From positions 253-8,192 of the forward strand of contig PLUZ01000056.1 of NCBI GenBank assembly GCA_003162995.1: 7,940 bases of DNA, in the 5' to 3' direction. This DNA is from Methylocapsa sp. GTDB lineage: Bacteria; Pseudomonadota; Alphaproteobacteria; Rhizobiales; Beijerinckiaceae. Shown here piece by piece: positions 1 to 6,297 of the stretch (the first letter of the stretch is position 1; every line of letters begins with the position of its first letter). Made by a program: the position numbers and the translations under genes. Below the pieces are notes generated by a model that was not told the DNA's origin, did no database searches, and saw only the letters and a program-made list of their open reading frames with translations.

Positions 1-2
1 AA

Positions 3-743
3 GACGCTCTGGCCAAAGGCATTGCCGATTTCTGGGCGATACCGTCATCCATCATTTTCCTCTGCCTAGTCTTCCCGCTCTTCCCTATCATCGGCATTAT
101 TTTCGGCAGCAAAGCTCTGCACTTGCTCTTTCCGATCATGACGGGGTTCGCAATGGTTGGCTCCTTCGCGGTGATCGGCTTGTTCGAGGTGAGCCGACGA
201 CGGGAACTCGGCCTTGAGACCTCTTCTTTTACTCCCTTTATTGTTCTCCTCTGGCCGTACGCTTTTGACCTGCGACACTCGCCCTCGCTCCCCTCGATCC
301 TCGCGCTCGGCCTTGTGCTCCTGGTGATCTTCATCTGCTGGCAGGTATCAGCCGAGTCGCTTTACGTGTGGCTTTTCGGCCCGACTCCGCCGGAGTCCCT
401 CAGGGTATTCCTTAGCGAGGTCCTCACCACACCCAGGGGCTGGGCTCTGATCGTTCTCGGGAGTGCAATCGGCTTCGTCTTTGCCGTGATGGCGCTGAGC
501 ATCAGCGTCGTCTCATTCCCCTTGCTCCTCGACCGCAATGTACGCGTAGCTGTGGCTGTTCGCACGTCTGTCGAAGCGGTGCTGGCGAGCCCAGTCACGA
601 TGGCGCTTTGGGGATTGATCGTCGCGGCGTCCCTGGTGATCGGTTTCTTTCTGCTGTTGGTTGGCCTCGCGTTCGTGGTACCGATCCTCGCACATGCGAC
701 TTGGCATCTCTACCGCAGGGTCGTGGAACGACCCCCTCCGTAA
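3..743 (+). CDS. DUF2189 family integral membrane protein (5' end outside window)
   Basis: The frame is open from base 3 to the TAA at 741-743, giving the last 246 residues; the true start is upstream of the window. An internal TTG at 123 should not be taken as the start, because the preceding codons already read as family-like sequence (a WxxPS stretch, then a hydrophobic helix at residues 16-36). Hydrophobic segments lie at about residues 16-36, 42-61, 76-88, 97-120, 147-171 and 198-229. The family-typical landmarks are SRRRELG (64-70), the LTTPRGWAL stretch (141-149), VVSFPLLLDR (169-178) and HATWHLYRR (231-239). DUF2189 proteins are predicted inner-membrane proteins of unknown function found widely in Alphaproteobacteria. 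The gene is convergent with the small gene at 868-1089, with 124 bases between them. Family assignment is from memory of these motifs and is strong; function is unknown. Confidence 0.88.
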   Translation, partial: DALAKGIADFWAIPSSIIFLCLVFPLFPIIGIIFGSKALHLLFPIMTGFAMVGSFAVIGLFEVSRRRELGLETSSFTPFIVLLWPYAFDLRHSPSLPSILALGLVLLVIFICWQVSAESLYVWLFGPTPPESLRVFLSEVLTTPRGWALIVLGSAIGFVFAVMALSISVVSFPLLLDRNVRVAVAVRTSVEAVLASPVTMALWGLIVAASLVIGFFLLLVGLAFVVPILAHATWHLYRRVVERPPP

Positions 744-867
744 ACGGCGGTGATAAACTTCGAGGTCGTGGCCGTTGACGCAGGGCGCACGGCATCGGCC
801 CGAGACGGCCCGCAAAACAGCCGTGGCTTGAACACCACATGTCAGATTAAAGCTTAGCTAATGCAAT

Positions 868-1089
868 TTAGCTCTCTCTCCATTTCGCGAGCAGTTCACG
901 TGCCTCATTCAGCGCGCGCAGCGTGTCGTTTAGCTTTTGCTGGTCACCGCCAGTGCGTGGCATCGCATCCGAAAGATGCTGGATGGCCTCCACTATCTTG
1001 GCCATAGCATCGTGGATTTTCTGCAATTTCTCATAATTATCGACCACTACACTGGCCATAGCATCGCTGGTTTCTTTACGCGTGTTCAT
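868..1089 (-). CDS. Small helical/coiled-coil hypothetical protein (73 aa)
   Basis: The ATG at 1089-1087 is preceded on the minus strand by AGGAAAGGAAAACTA, a strong purine-rich ribosome binding site, so the start is well supported; the stop is the TAA at 870-868. I do not recognise a family. The 73-residue product is soluble and acidic/basic mixed, with no signal peptide or membrane helix. Residues 9-43 (from DAMASVVVDNYEKLQ to LSDAM) and 49-70 look like two amphipathic helices separated by a PRTGG turn, with hydrophobic residues at heptad-like spacing, so a small helical hairpin or oligomer is likely. 'DAM' recurs three times (residues 9-11, 27-29, 41-43). It is monocistronic: a convergent membrane gene lies downstream and the decayed insertion-sequence region lies upstream. 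It could be a small regulatory or structural protein, but nothing in the sequence says which. Confidence 0.72.
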   Translation of the reverse strand: MNTRKETSDAMASVVVDNYEKLQKIHDAMAKIVEAIQHLSDAMPRTGGDQQKLNDTLRALNEARELLAKWRES

Positions 1090-1430
1090 TAGTTTTCCTT
1101 TCCTGTGGTCACGAATGAACCAAGGCGGCGTCCACGAGTATGATCGTCATAAGCCCGAGCGCAAGACGCCGGGGAAGTCGAGCGCGAGGAGAATTAGGAA
1201 GTTCATTTGGCTACTTGATGCCGGGATTGCGTGGCGGAACGGTAAAAACCGGCATTCGCCAGATAGCCCCTCTTTCCAGCCCAAACTGCGACGGGTTGGC
1301 ATTTTTGGCAAGTCTGAAGTGCCGTGCGCATTTTGGACGGATGTCGAGCGGGCAGGCAATTCCTCGCCGAGCGCCAAACAATGTTGTCAATCGGATTCCA
1401 TTGCGGCCTGGTCCGCGCTAGATCTGACCC
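1090..1430. other. Gene-poor interval between small CDS and transposase remnant
   Basis: This 341-base stretch must hold the promoter of the small minus-strand gene (868-1089) and the left flank of the insertion-sequence remnant. Several frames stay open through it on both strands (for example + from 1082 and 1140, - from 1574), but their translations are rich in R, S and P. The longest one (1082-1723) runs out of frame through recognisable transposase sequence, so none is supported as a gene. I could not identify a clear terminal inverted repeat of the IS here, nor a convincing promoter. Confidence 0.5.
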
Positions 1431-2170
1431 TACATTTCCGGATTCGAACGTTCGCAACTTCTGTTGTTGCCAAAAGCGATCGACGATTATGTCGTCGCCG
1501 ACAATCCCGTTCGGTTCATCGACGCCTTCGTAGGCGGGCTCGATCTCGCGGCGGCCGGGTTCAAGTCGCGGCACGCCGAAGGCGACGGGCCGCCTCGGCT
1601 ATGCGCCGGGCGATCTGCTCAATTTCTACTTTTACGGCTATCTCAACCGCGTGCGGTCAAGCCGGCGGCTTGAGGCCGAATGCCACCGCAATATCGAGGT
1701 CATCTGGCTGTTGCGAACCTTGAAGCCAGACTTCAAGACCATCGCCGACTTCCGGAGCGACAATCGAGCCGCCTTCCGCGCCGTGTTCCATCAATTCACG
1801 TTGCTGTGCCGGGGAACTCAATCTTTTCGGGCGCGAGCTGCTGGCGGTGGACGGCACGCGCATCAAGGCGGTCAACAACAAGAACCGCAACTTTACGAAG
1901 AACTCGCTGGCGAAGTTCATCAAGGCGGTGGACAAGCGTCTGGACGCATTCGCAACGCGGGACAGTCCCCGAACACGGCGCTGACGGAGGTCTCCAGCAA
2001 AGAGTATGAGACCAATCTCGATTCGGACGATCTTGACCACGGAAACGCACAGGCCGATCAAATCATCGCCGATAATCTGTCGATCTGTCGCTTAAAAGCA
2101 ATGTTGTCGAACCAGCTTGCCCTTTAGGGGAATGACACGCCGGTTTCGCTGACCAGCGACGGCGGCGCGC
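1431..2170 (+). pseudogene. Degraded IS1182-family transposase, frameshifted and C-terminally truncated
   Basis: Pieces of one transposase are spread over all three forward frames. The frame starting at 1431 reads YISGFERSQ, then LPKAIDDYVVADNPVRFID and the GGLDLAAAGF segment to about 1562. The frame moves near 1560-1578, and continues PKATGRLGYAPGDLL, GYLNRVRSSRRLEAECHRN and DFKTIADFR to about 1810. A second shift follows at 1811-1814, where a GGGG run has one G too many; the next frame reads ELNLFGRELLAVDGTRIKAV and NNKNRNFTK up to a TGA at 1982-1984. The VDGT aspartate (codon 1850-1852) corresponds to the first catalytic D of this DDE family. Further family-like fragments (EYETNLDSDDLDHG, RLKAML, then VSLT near 2142-2153) occur in the other frame, interrupted by a TAG at 2125-2127. 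The second D (usually in an ADRGYF-type motif) and the catalytic E (EHPFG-type) are absent. No in-frame ATG precedes the first segment. The element is therefore dead. Family call is from remembered IS1182/DUF772 transposases; the right limit is approximate. Confidence 0.82.
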
Positions 2171-2390
2171 AACTCTATCTAAAATCTCAACCCGCATCGG
2201 AGGAGAATACAACCTTACGTCCTTAAGATCGCATTCTTCACCGATCAAAAAACAAACAAGGCGGCCTTCGCCGGATGAATACGAGGCGGCCATTCGCAGG
2301 GCTAAATCAGGGGCGTCCTCGATCGCGTTGAGTGTGAATTCCTCATGCGTCAGCTCTGGATTATCGAACGTAACGGCTTACCATCTGGGT
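2171..2390. other. Interval without a supported gene, downstream of tam
   Basis: Between the end of recognisable transposase sequence and the tam stop codon I see no supported gene. Open frames exist (2063-2293 minus; 2328-2579 plus, which runs antisense into tam), but neither has a ribosome binding site or family resemblance. The stretch may contain the eroded right part of the insertion sequence or the junction left by its deletion. I found no strong hairpin plus T-run that would serve as the tam terminator. Confidence 0.45.
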
Positions 2391-3167
2391 TCAGATGCTT
2401 CGTCGGGCGACGATGAACAGCGTCGGAACGGCAAGGTGAACTTTGCCGTCAATTTGCGGCGGGTAAGCCGCGCTGATTCGCGCTTCGTATTCTTCGAGAA
2501 ATCTTCGACGTTCGTCTTGATCAAGCTGAGCGAGAAATGGTCCGAGGCCACAGCCCTTCATCCATTCCACGATTTTTGAAGCGTTATCCAGCGTATGAAA
2601 GTAGGTCGTGTGCCAAACATCGATTGAACCGCACGCGGTCGCAAGGAAGCGATAGTAATCCTTGATTGAGCCAATTCTCGGTCGGGATGTGGCTACCGGC
2701 ATCAGCTTTGCCGTCCATGATCCCCCCGCGGCAACCATGCGCATGAGCGCGCGTATCGGCTCCTGAAGAGTGTCCGGCATATGGACGGCGAGGCAGCCGC
2801 CAACCGTGAGCAGCGACGCCAGCCGCGGAAAAAGCGCTTCGTGGTCAGGCAGCCATTGCAGACTTCCGCTGGCGAAGATGACGTCGTAAGGTCTGCCCGG
2901 CCTCCAATGGGCTAGATCGATTTGTTCGAAGTCTACATGCGGCAATCGCAATTTGGCCGCTGCCAGCATGCCGGGTGATAGATCGAGTCCTCTAATATGC
3001 GCCTCAGGAAAGCGATTCACCAGCAGTTCAGTGCTGTTGCCTGGTCCACAGCCGATGTCCGCACATGTCCGGGGATTCTCATTGGATATCCGGGCCAGGA
3101 GATCGATTGCCGGTCGCGTGCGCTCCTTTTCGAACTTCAGGTACAGAGCGGCGTCCCAATCTGTCAT
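2391..3167 (-). CDS. tam: Trans-aconitate 2-methyltransferase
   Basis: This 258-residue cytosolic enzyme would transfer a methyl group from S-adenosylmethionine to trans-aconitate (EC 2.1.1.144), neutralising the inhibitory isomer that forms spontaneously from the TCA-cycle intermediate cis-aconitate. Length matches E. coli Tam (about 252 aa). The opening MTDWDAALYLKFEKERTRPA is the Tam N-terminal signature. The class I SAM-binding fold shows as motif I DIGCGPGNST (residues 37-46), the acidic residue after strand 2 in GLDLS (D62), an ID pair at 83-84 and FASGSLQWLPD (98-108). The C-terminal half carries the substrate-side region including VWHTTYFHTL (184-193) and IVEWMKGCGLGPFL (199-212). The ATG at 3167-3165 has AAGG six bases upstream. 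It lies 36 bases behind the antiporter gene on the same strand, so cotranscription is likely. Nothing looks broken. Related small-molecule methyltransferases are the only real alternative. Confidence 0.92.
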   Translation of the reverse strand: MTDWDAALYLKFEKERTRPAIDLLARISNENPRTCADIGCGPGNSTELLVNRFPEAHIRGLDLSPGMLAAAKLRLPHVDFEQIDLAHWRPGRPYDVIFASGSLQWLPDHEALFPRLASLLTVGGCLAVHMPDTLQEPIRALMRMVAAGGSWTAKLMPVATSRPRIGSIKDYYRFLATACGSIDVWHTTYFHTLDNASKIVEWMKGCGLGPFLAQLDQDERRRFLEEYEARISAAYPPQIDGKVHLAVPTLFIVARRSI

Positions 3168-3203
3168 TTGAAACCTTCGGCGTCGGCGCAGGATGTTACC
3201 CGG

Positions 3204-4475
3204 TCACGGCTTTCGCTGAGTTTTCTGAGAAATGAAGACGATGAACCGAGAAAACAGCGCCGAGGCCAAATCGGCGACGCGGTGGGCGGCAATGCCCACG
3301 ACGCCATGTGGTCGGGCTTCTTCGGATTTCGACCGAAGCAAAATGGCGAGAGTTGGAAAAACGGTGACCGATATGACAGCCGCGCCCACCAGCGCGGATG
3401 CATTCTCGGGCAGCATGTCGCCCGTTCGCACACCCAAATAAGTCATGGCGACGACAAGTGGCAGAGTGGTGGAAGAAAAGAGAGCAAGCGGAAGCAGATC
3501 GCGCTCGGGGAGCACGCGTGTGTATAAGAGAACCGGAGGAACGCGAATTAATAGAAAGCCCGCGCAAAAGAGGATAAAGCGGAAAAGGTTCGCTGGACTA
3601 GTCACGAGTGCGGGAAGGTCGAATTCGACGCCAGTCGTTATGAAAAACAATGGAATCAAAAATCCCGAGCCGATCGATGTCAGGCGATACTGGAGTATCT
3701 CCACCTTGGTCAGCATTGCGATCATCATTCCGGCCGTATAGGCGCCGAGAACCATCTCCATGCCGAACTTATTGGCGAGCGAGATGAACCCAAGGAGAAT
3801 CAAGATCGAAATTCGGACCGGCAGAACGGAGCTATCGCCCATCGCGCGCGCTATCATGCGCGACAGTCTCTCCGAGCGCAGGCTCCTTGCAAAAAAGATC
3901 GCTTCGATCGCGGTTGCCAGAAAAACCATGCTCAATAGCGTCTGATGCAGATAGTCGTGCTCACGAGACAGCGCCACCGAGACCAGGATTATGGGGCCGA
4001 GTTCGCCTATAGCCGCCGCTCCGAGGACATAACGGCCAAAATCGCTTGCGAGGTCGCCGCTTTGGCGGAGAATAGGAATGAGGATGCCGAATGAGGTCGT
4101 CGGCAACACAAGCCCGACGAGCAAAGGCGTGCGCACCAGTCCCACTATATAAAGCGCTCCTATAAAAACACTGGTCAAGCCTAATGACGCGAGCCACGCG
4201 ATTGCGCCAACACGAAGCGGCGCGGTTCCAATTTTGCCCTGGTTGAACTCGAACTCGAACCCCGCCTGGAAAAACAAGAATATGAGGCCGAATTCCCCGA
4301 GAAATTCGATGGCGCCCCCACTCGTAACCCAACCAGCGCCACTTGGGCCGACCAATATTCCAAGCACTAGTTCCAGGACAACCACGGGCGTTCGAATTAG
4401 CGCCGGCAATCGGGCGAGCAACGGCGCGAGAACAGCTATGAAGCCAATGACAAAAAGAGCATGAAACTCGCTCAT
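3204..4475 (-). CDS. CPA2-family cation:proton antiporter (Kef/Na+-H+ exchanger type, no RCK domain)
   Basis: This 423-residue polytopic inner-membrane protein belongs to the monovalent cation:proton antiporter-2 superfamily and would exchange H+ for Na+ or K+. About 12-13 hydrophobic helices fill residues 5-380. Diagnostic segments are the N-terminal VVLELVLGILVGPSGAGW (32-49), GEFGLIFLFFQAGFEF (60-75), PTTSFGILIPILRQSG (125-140), the ion-site helix LGAAAIGELGPIILVS (151-166), LGAYTAGMMIAML (243-255) and LIPLFFITTGVEFDL (273-287). In the ion-site helix the paired acidic residues of NapA-type exchangers appear as Gly-Glu (G157, E158), so one carboxylate remains. The cytoplasmic tail after about residue 381 is only some 40 residues, with no RCK/TrkA-N domain, unlike KefB/KefC. 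The start ATG (4475-4473) has GAAAGG with a 7-base spacer. tam follows 36 bases downstream; a divergent AI-2E family transporter lies across the 414-base upstream region. Ion selectivity cannot be read from the sequence. Confidence 0.9.
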   Translation of the reverse strand: MSEFHALFVIGFIAVLAPLLARLPALIRTPVVVLELVLGILVGPSGAGWVTSGGAIEFLGEFGLIFLFFQAGFEFEFNQGKIGTAPLRVGAIAWLASLGLTSVFIGALYIVGLVRTPLLVGLVLPTTSFGILIPILRQSGDLASDFGRYVLGAAAIGELGPIILVSVALSREHDYLHQTLLSMVFLATAIEAIFFARSLRSERLSRMIARAMGDSSVLPVRISILILLGFISLANKFGMEMVLGAYTAGMMIAMLTKVEILQYRLTSIGSGFLIPLFFITTGVEFDLPALVTSPANLFRFILFCAGFLLIRVPPVLLYTRVLPERDLLPLALFSSTTLPLVVAMTYLGVRTGDMLPENASALVGAAVISVTVFPTLAILLRSKSEEARPHGVVGIAAHRVADLASALFSRFIVFISQKTQRKP

Positions 4476-4512
4476 GATCGTACCTTTCGGCGGATCGCGG
4501 TGACCTCAATCC

Positions 4513-4671
4513 TCAGGCGCCCGAATGCGCGAGCCAAGCGACGGCAGGAACTCTAAGATCGAGTACGATCCCGGCCGTCCTCTTCGAACCTTCTTCGATT
4601 CGACGTCTGAAGGCATAAAACATAACATGAGCACCTTCAACTGGCCGAGGCTCACGTGGCCGGCCTGGGCT
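4513..4671 (-). pseudogene. Remnant of a paralogue of the membrane protein gene at 6298-6873
   Basis: Bases 4531-4576 match 6412-6457 at 39 of 46 positions without gaps. On the minus strand the reading frame open from 4671 to a TGA at 4515-4513 includes AGIVLDLRVPAVAWLAHS, which matches VGVVLGLSVPAVAWLEES (residues 140-157 of the intact protein) at 12 of 18 positions. The four mismatches at 4543, 4546, 4549 and 4552 all fall in third codon positions, as expected of diverged coding sequence rather than a recent non-coding copy. The similarity ends at about 4577; upstream residues such as VEGAHVMFYAFRRR do not resemble the intact protein. The copy lacks the last helix because of the TGA. It sits 37 bases upstream of the antiporter start on the same strand, inside its likely promoter region. 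An alternative is a short chimeric or recombined fragment rather than a once complete gene. Confidence 0.6.
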
Positions 4672-4840
4672 TTAAGACCTGATAAGCCTGCTGACGGAGC
4701 GGACCTAATACCCCAGCTTCAGCTTCAGGCAGTTTGAAATATAGACCTGCGGGCTGAGAGCGCCCCGCGCTATTGACAAGTAAAACCCACGAACGTGACA
4801 AAGCCGGCACATGAGTGTTTGACGTGAAGAAGTGCTAAGG

Positions 4841-4856
4841 CCGGGCCAGAAGGCCG
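4841..4856 (+). promoter_or_regulatory. GC-rich hairpin in the leader of the AI-2E transporter gene
   Basis: CCGGGCC, AGAA, then GGCCGG forms a six-pair stem with one bulged G and a four-base loop, ending 33 bases before the ATG at 4890. No T-run follows, so it is not an obvious intrinsic terminator. It may be a 5' untranslated-region structure or an operator; GC-rich stems like this also arise by chance. Confidence 0.25.
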
Positions 4857-4889
4857 GAAACTACCGGCAAGAGTTGGCGGGAAAAGGCG

Positions 4890-6029
4890 ATGACGATACG
4901 GATCGAATGGCAGATCGGCTTTTGGATCGGCGCATTTTTACTCCTTGTTCTGCTGCTCTGGCTGTTTAGCGGTATGCTTCTGCCGTTCGCCGCAGGCGGC
5001 GCGCTCGGCTATCTTCTGAACCCCCTCGTCGATCGGCTGGAGCGGGTTGGTTTCGGTCGGCTCAGCGCGACGCTTTTCATCATGGCTTGCTTGGTTCTCG
5101 TTCTGGCGCTGATCTTCGTTCTGATCGTGCCCGTTCTTTGGCGCCAGCTCGCCAGTTTCATCGAAGCCATGCCGGCTTACGCCGTCAAGTTGGAAGGGCT
5201 GATTTCGGTAGCGTCCGAGAACCTGGAGAGAGAATATAAGCTGGGTCTCGGCAACAATACTGGCCCTGACTTAGGAAACGTCACCAACAATCTCGTCGCC
5301 CAGGCGGCCCAATGGGCGGCGTCCTTTCTGAACTCAATTTTGACGCGCGGCGAGGCGTTGATCACCCTGGTTTCGCTGCTTGTCGTGACGCCGATCGTCG
5401 CCTTCTATATGCTTCTCGATTGGCACAAGATGATCGCGACAATTGACAATTTGATACCGCCGCGGAACCGAGAAACGGTGCGGACGCTCGCTCGCCAGAT
5501 CGACGCCGCCATGGCGGGGTTTTTGCGCGGCCAATCCCTCGTCTGTCTGTGTCTTGGTATCTGGTACGGAGTCGGCCTGTCGCTGATCAGGCTCAATTTC
5601 GGCCTTTTGATCGGCATATCGGCCGGCGCGTTGAGCTTCATTCCCTATGTCGGCTCCTTGACCGCCCTCGTTTTGTCCTCGGTGGTTGCGATCGTCCAGG
5701 GTTGGCCAGATTGGAGGCTGCTAGCCATGTCGCTCATCGTCATTTTAGTCGGGCAATTTCTCGAAGGGAATATTTTGTCGCCGAAGCTAGTTGGTGAATC
5801 CGCCGGGCTGCATCCTGTATGGTTGATTTTCGCGCTTCTGGCTTTCGGCAGCCTGTTCGGTTTCACCGGCCTCATTACCGCGGTTCCTTTTGCTGCCGCC
5901 GCCGGAGTGATCTTGCGTTTTGCCGTGAATCGCTACCGCGAAAGTAATCTTTACGTGGAACCCGGCGGGCACAGCACCAAATCTCTTCTCGACTCCAAGC
6001 TAGCTCGTCTCGACGACGGGGACCGTTGA
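4890..6029 (+). CDS. AI-2E family (PerM/YhhT, UPF0118) transporter
   Basis: This 379-residue protein is a complete AI-2E family permease, close to the usual 340-390 length. Two N-terminal helices (residues about 9-28 and 30-45) are followed by a third (60-82), a soluble amphipathic stretch (about 85-150), and then the conserved membrane core: VVTPIVAFYMLLDW (165-178), the FLRGQ motif (211-215), LSFIPYVGS (248-256), LEGNILSPKLVG (291-302) and GLHPVWLIFALLAFG (306-320), ending near 345. The C-terminal 30 residues are hydrophilic. The ATG is preceded by GGCGGGAAAAGGCG, with GCGGGA acting as a plausible if imperfect ribosome binding site. The family name comes from autoinducer-2 export by E. coli TqsA; other members (UPF0118) have been reported as Na+(Li+)/H+ antiporters, which fits the divergent CPA2 antiporter nearby. 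No LuxS-like gene is in the window, so the actual substrate is open. Confidence 0.92.
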   Translation: MTIRIEWQIGFWIGAFLLLVLLLWLFSGMLLPFAAGGALGYLLNPLVDRLERVGFGRLSATLFIMACLVLVLALIFVLIVPVLWRQLASFIEAMPAYAVKLEGLISVASENLEREYKLGLGNNTGPDLGNVTNNLVAQAAQWAASFLNSILTRGEALITLVSLLVVTPIVAFYMLLDWHKMIATIDNLIPPRNRETVRTLARQIDAAMAGFLRGQSLVCLCLGIWYGVGLSLIRLNFGLLIGISAGALSFIPYVGSLTALVLSSVVAIVQGWPDWRLLAMSLIVILVGQFLEGNILSPKLVGESAGLHPVWLIFALLAFGSLFGFTGLITAVPFAAAAGVILRFAVNRYRESNLYVEPGGHSTKSLLDSKLARLDDGDR

Positions 6030-6030
6030 G

Positions 6031-6231
6031 ATGGTTGGGGAGAAACCCCATCAGGCGCGAATCCCGAACCGTCAATTGATGCTGGAAGTCGTCGGACCTG
6101 GTGCCTTGGAGTGGTCGGGTGTTCTGTCTGATCGTGATCAGGCATCGATCATTTTTTCCCTCGAAATTGGCATGGCGACAAGAAAGGTTTGCAGCGGCGT
6201 CTTCATTGCCGGCCAGGGGATCGCAGACTAA
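6031..6231 (+). CDS. Possible small hypothetical protein (66 aa) following the AI-2E gene
   Basis: The ATG at 6031 comes one base after the transporter TGA (6027-6029), and GGGGA at 6018-6022 sits eight bases upstream, so translational coupling is possible. The 66-residue translation has balanced composition and ordinary codon use (for example LEVVGPGALEWSGVLSDRD and a C-terminal GVFIAGQGIAD), with no membrane helix or signal peptide. I recognise no family. Short open frames downstream of a real gene are common by chance, so this is listed as tentative. If real it would be cotranscribed with the transporter and convergent with the gene at 6298-6873. Confidence 0.35.
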   Translation: MVGEKPHQARIPNRQLMLEVVGPGALEWSGVLSDRDQASIIFSLEIGMATRKVCSGVFIAGQGIAD

Positions 6232-6297
6232 GTGCTAGCACCTATCTCATCGCGCCGCACGTCCATCTCAATCCTGTCTTGGTGATGCTGCCGCCGG

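Larger units (their letters stand above)
4476..4889. promoter_or_regulatory. Divergent intergenic region between the antiporter operon and the AI-2E transporter gene
   Basis: Both flanking genes are transcribed outward, so their promoters should lie in these 414 bases. A TTGACA hexamer sits at 4773-4778, about 110 bases before the transporter ATG, but no convincing -10 element follows at 16-18 bases. A 70-codon + frame (4525-4737) is open but opposes the paralogue remnant and has no family resemblance or clear ribosome binding site, so I do not call it. The left half holds the remnant described separately. Confidence 0.45.

Noticed and set aside
1203..1574. A 123-codon minus-strand frame
   Set aside because: Antisense to the transposase start, no ribosome binding site, no family resemblance.
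1082..1723. A 213-codon + frame spanning the left IS flank and the transposase
   Set aside because: It runs out of frame through recognisable transposase sequence and is rich in R and S; it is a by-product of high GC content and the decayed element.
1379..2108. Direct repeat CAATGTTGTC at 1379-1388 and 2099-2108, roughly bracketing the transposase remnant
   Set aside because: A ten-base match somewhere in a region of this size is expected by chance about half the time, and the right copy lies inside family-like transposase sequence rather than outside it.
2997..3527. A 176-codon + frame antisense to the tam/antiporter junction
   Set aside because: Opposes two well-supported genes and has no domain-like sequence.
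3196..3567. A 123-codon minus-strand frame overlapping the antiporter 3' end
   Set aside because: Shadow in another frame of the antiporter gene; the composition is dominated by R, S and H.
4525..4737. A 70-codon + frame in the divergent interval
   Set aside because: Antisense to the paralogue remnant whose third-position substitutions support the minus strand; no ribosome binding site or known motif.
4773..4801. TTGACA as a sigma-70 type promoter for the AI-2E gene
   Set aside because: No acceptable -10 hexamer at 16-18 bases; the site is mentioned only within the intergenic entry.
6232..6241. Perfect ten-base palindrome GTGCTAGCAC, and another, CAATGCATTG, at 7027-7036
   Set aside because: About eight ten-base palindromes are expected by chance in a window this long; neither sits in a telling position.
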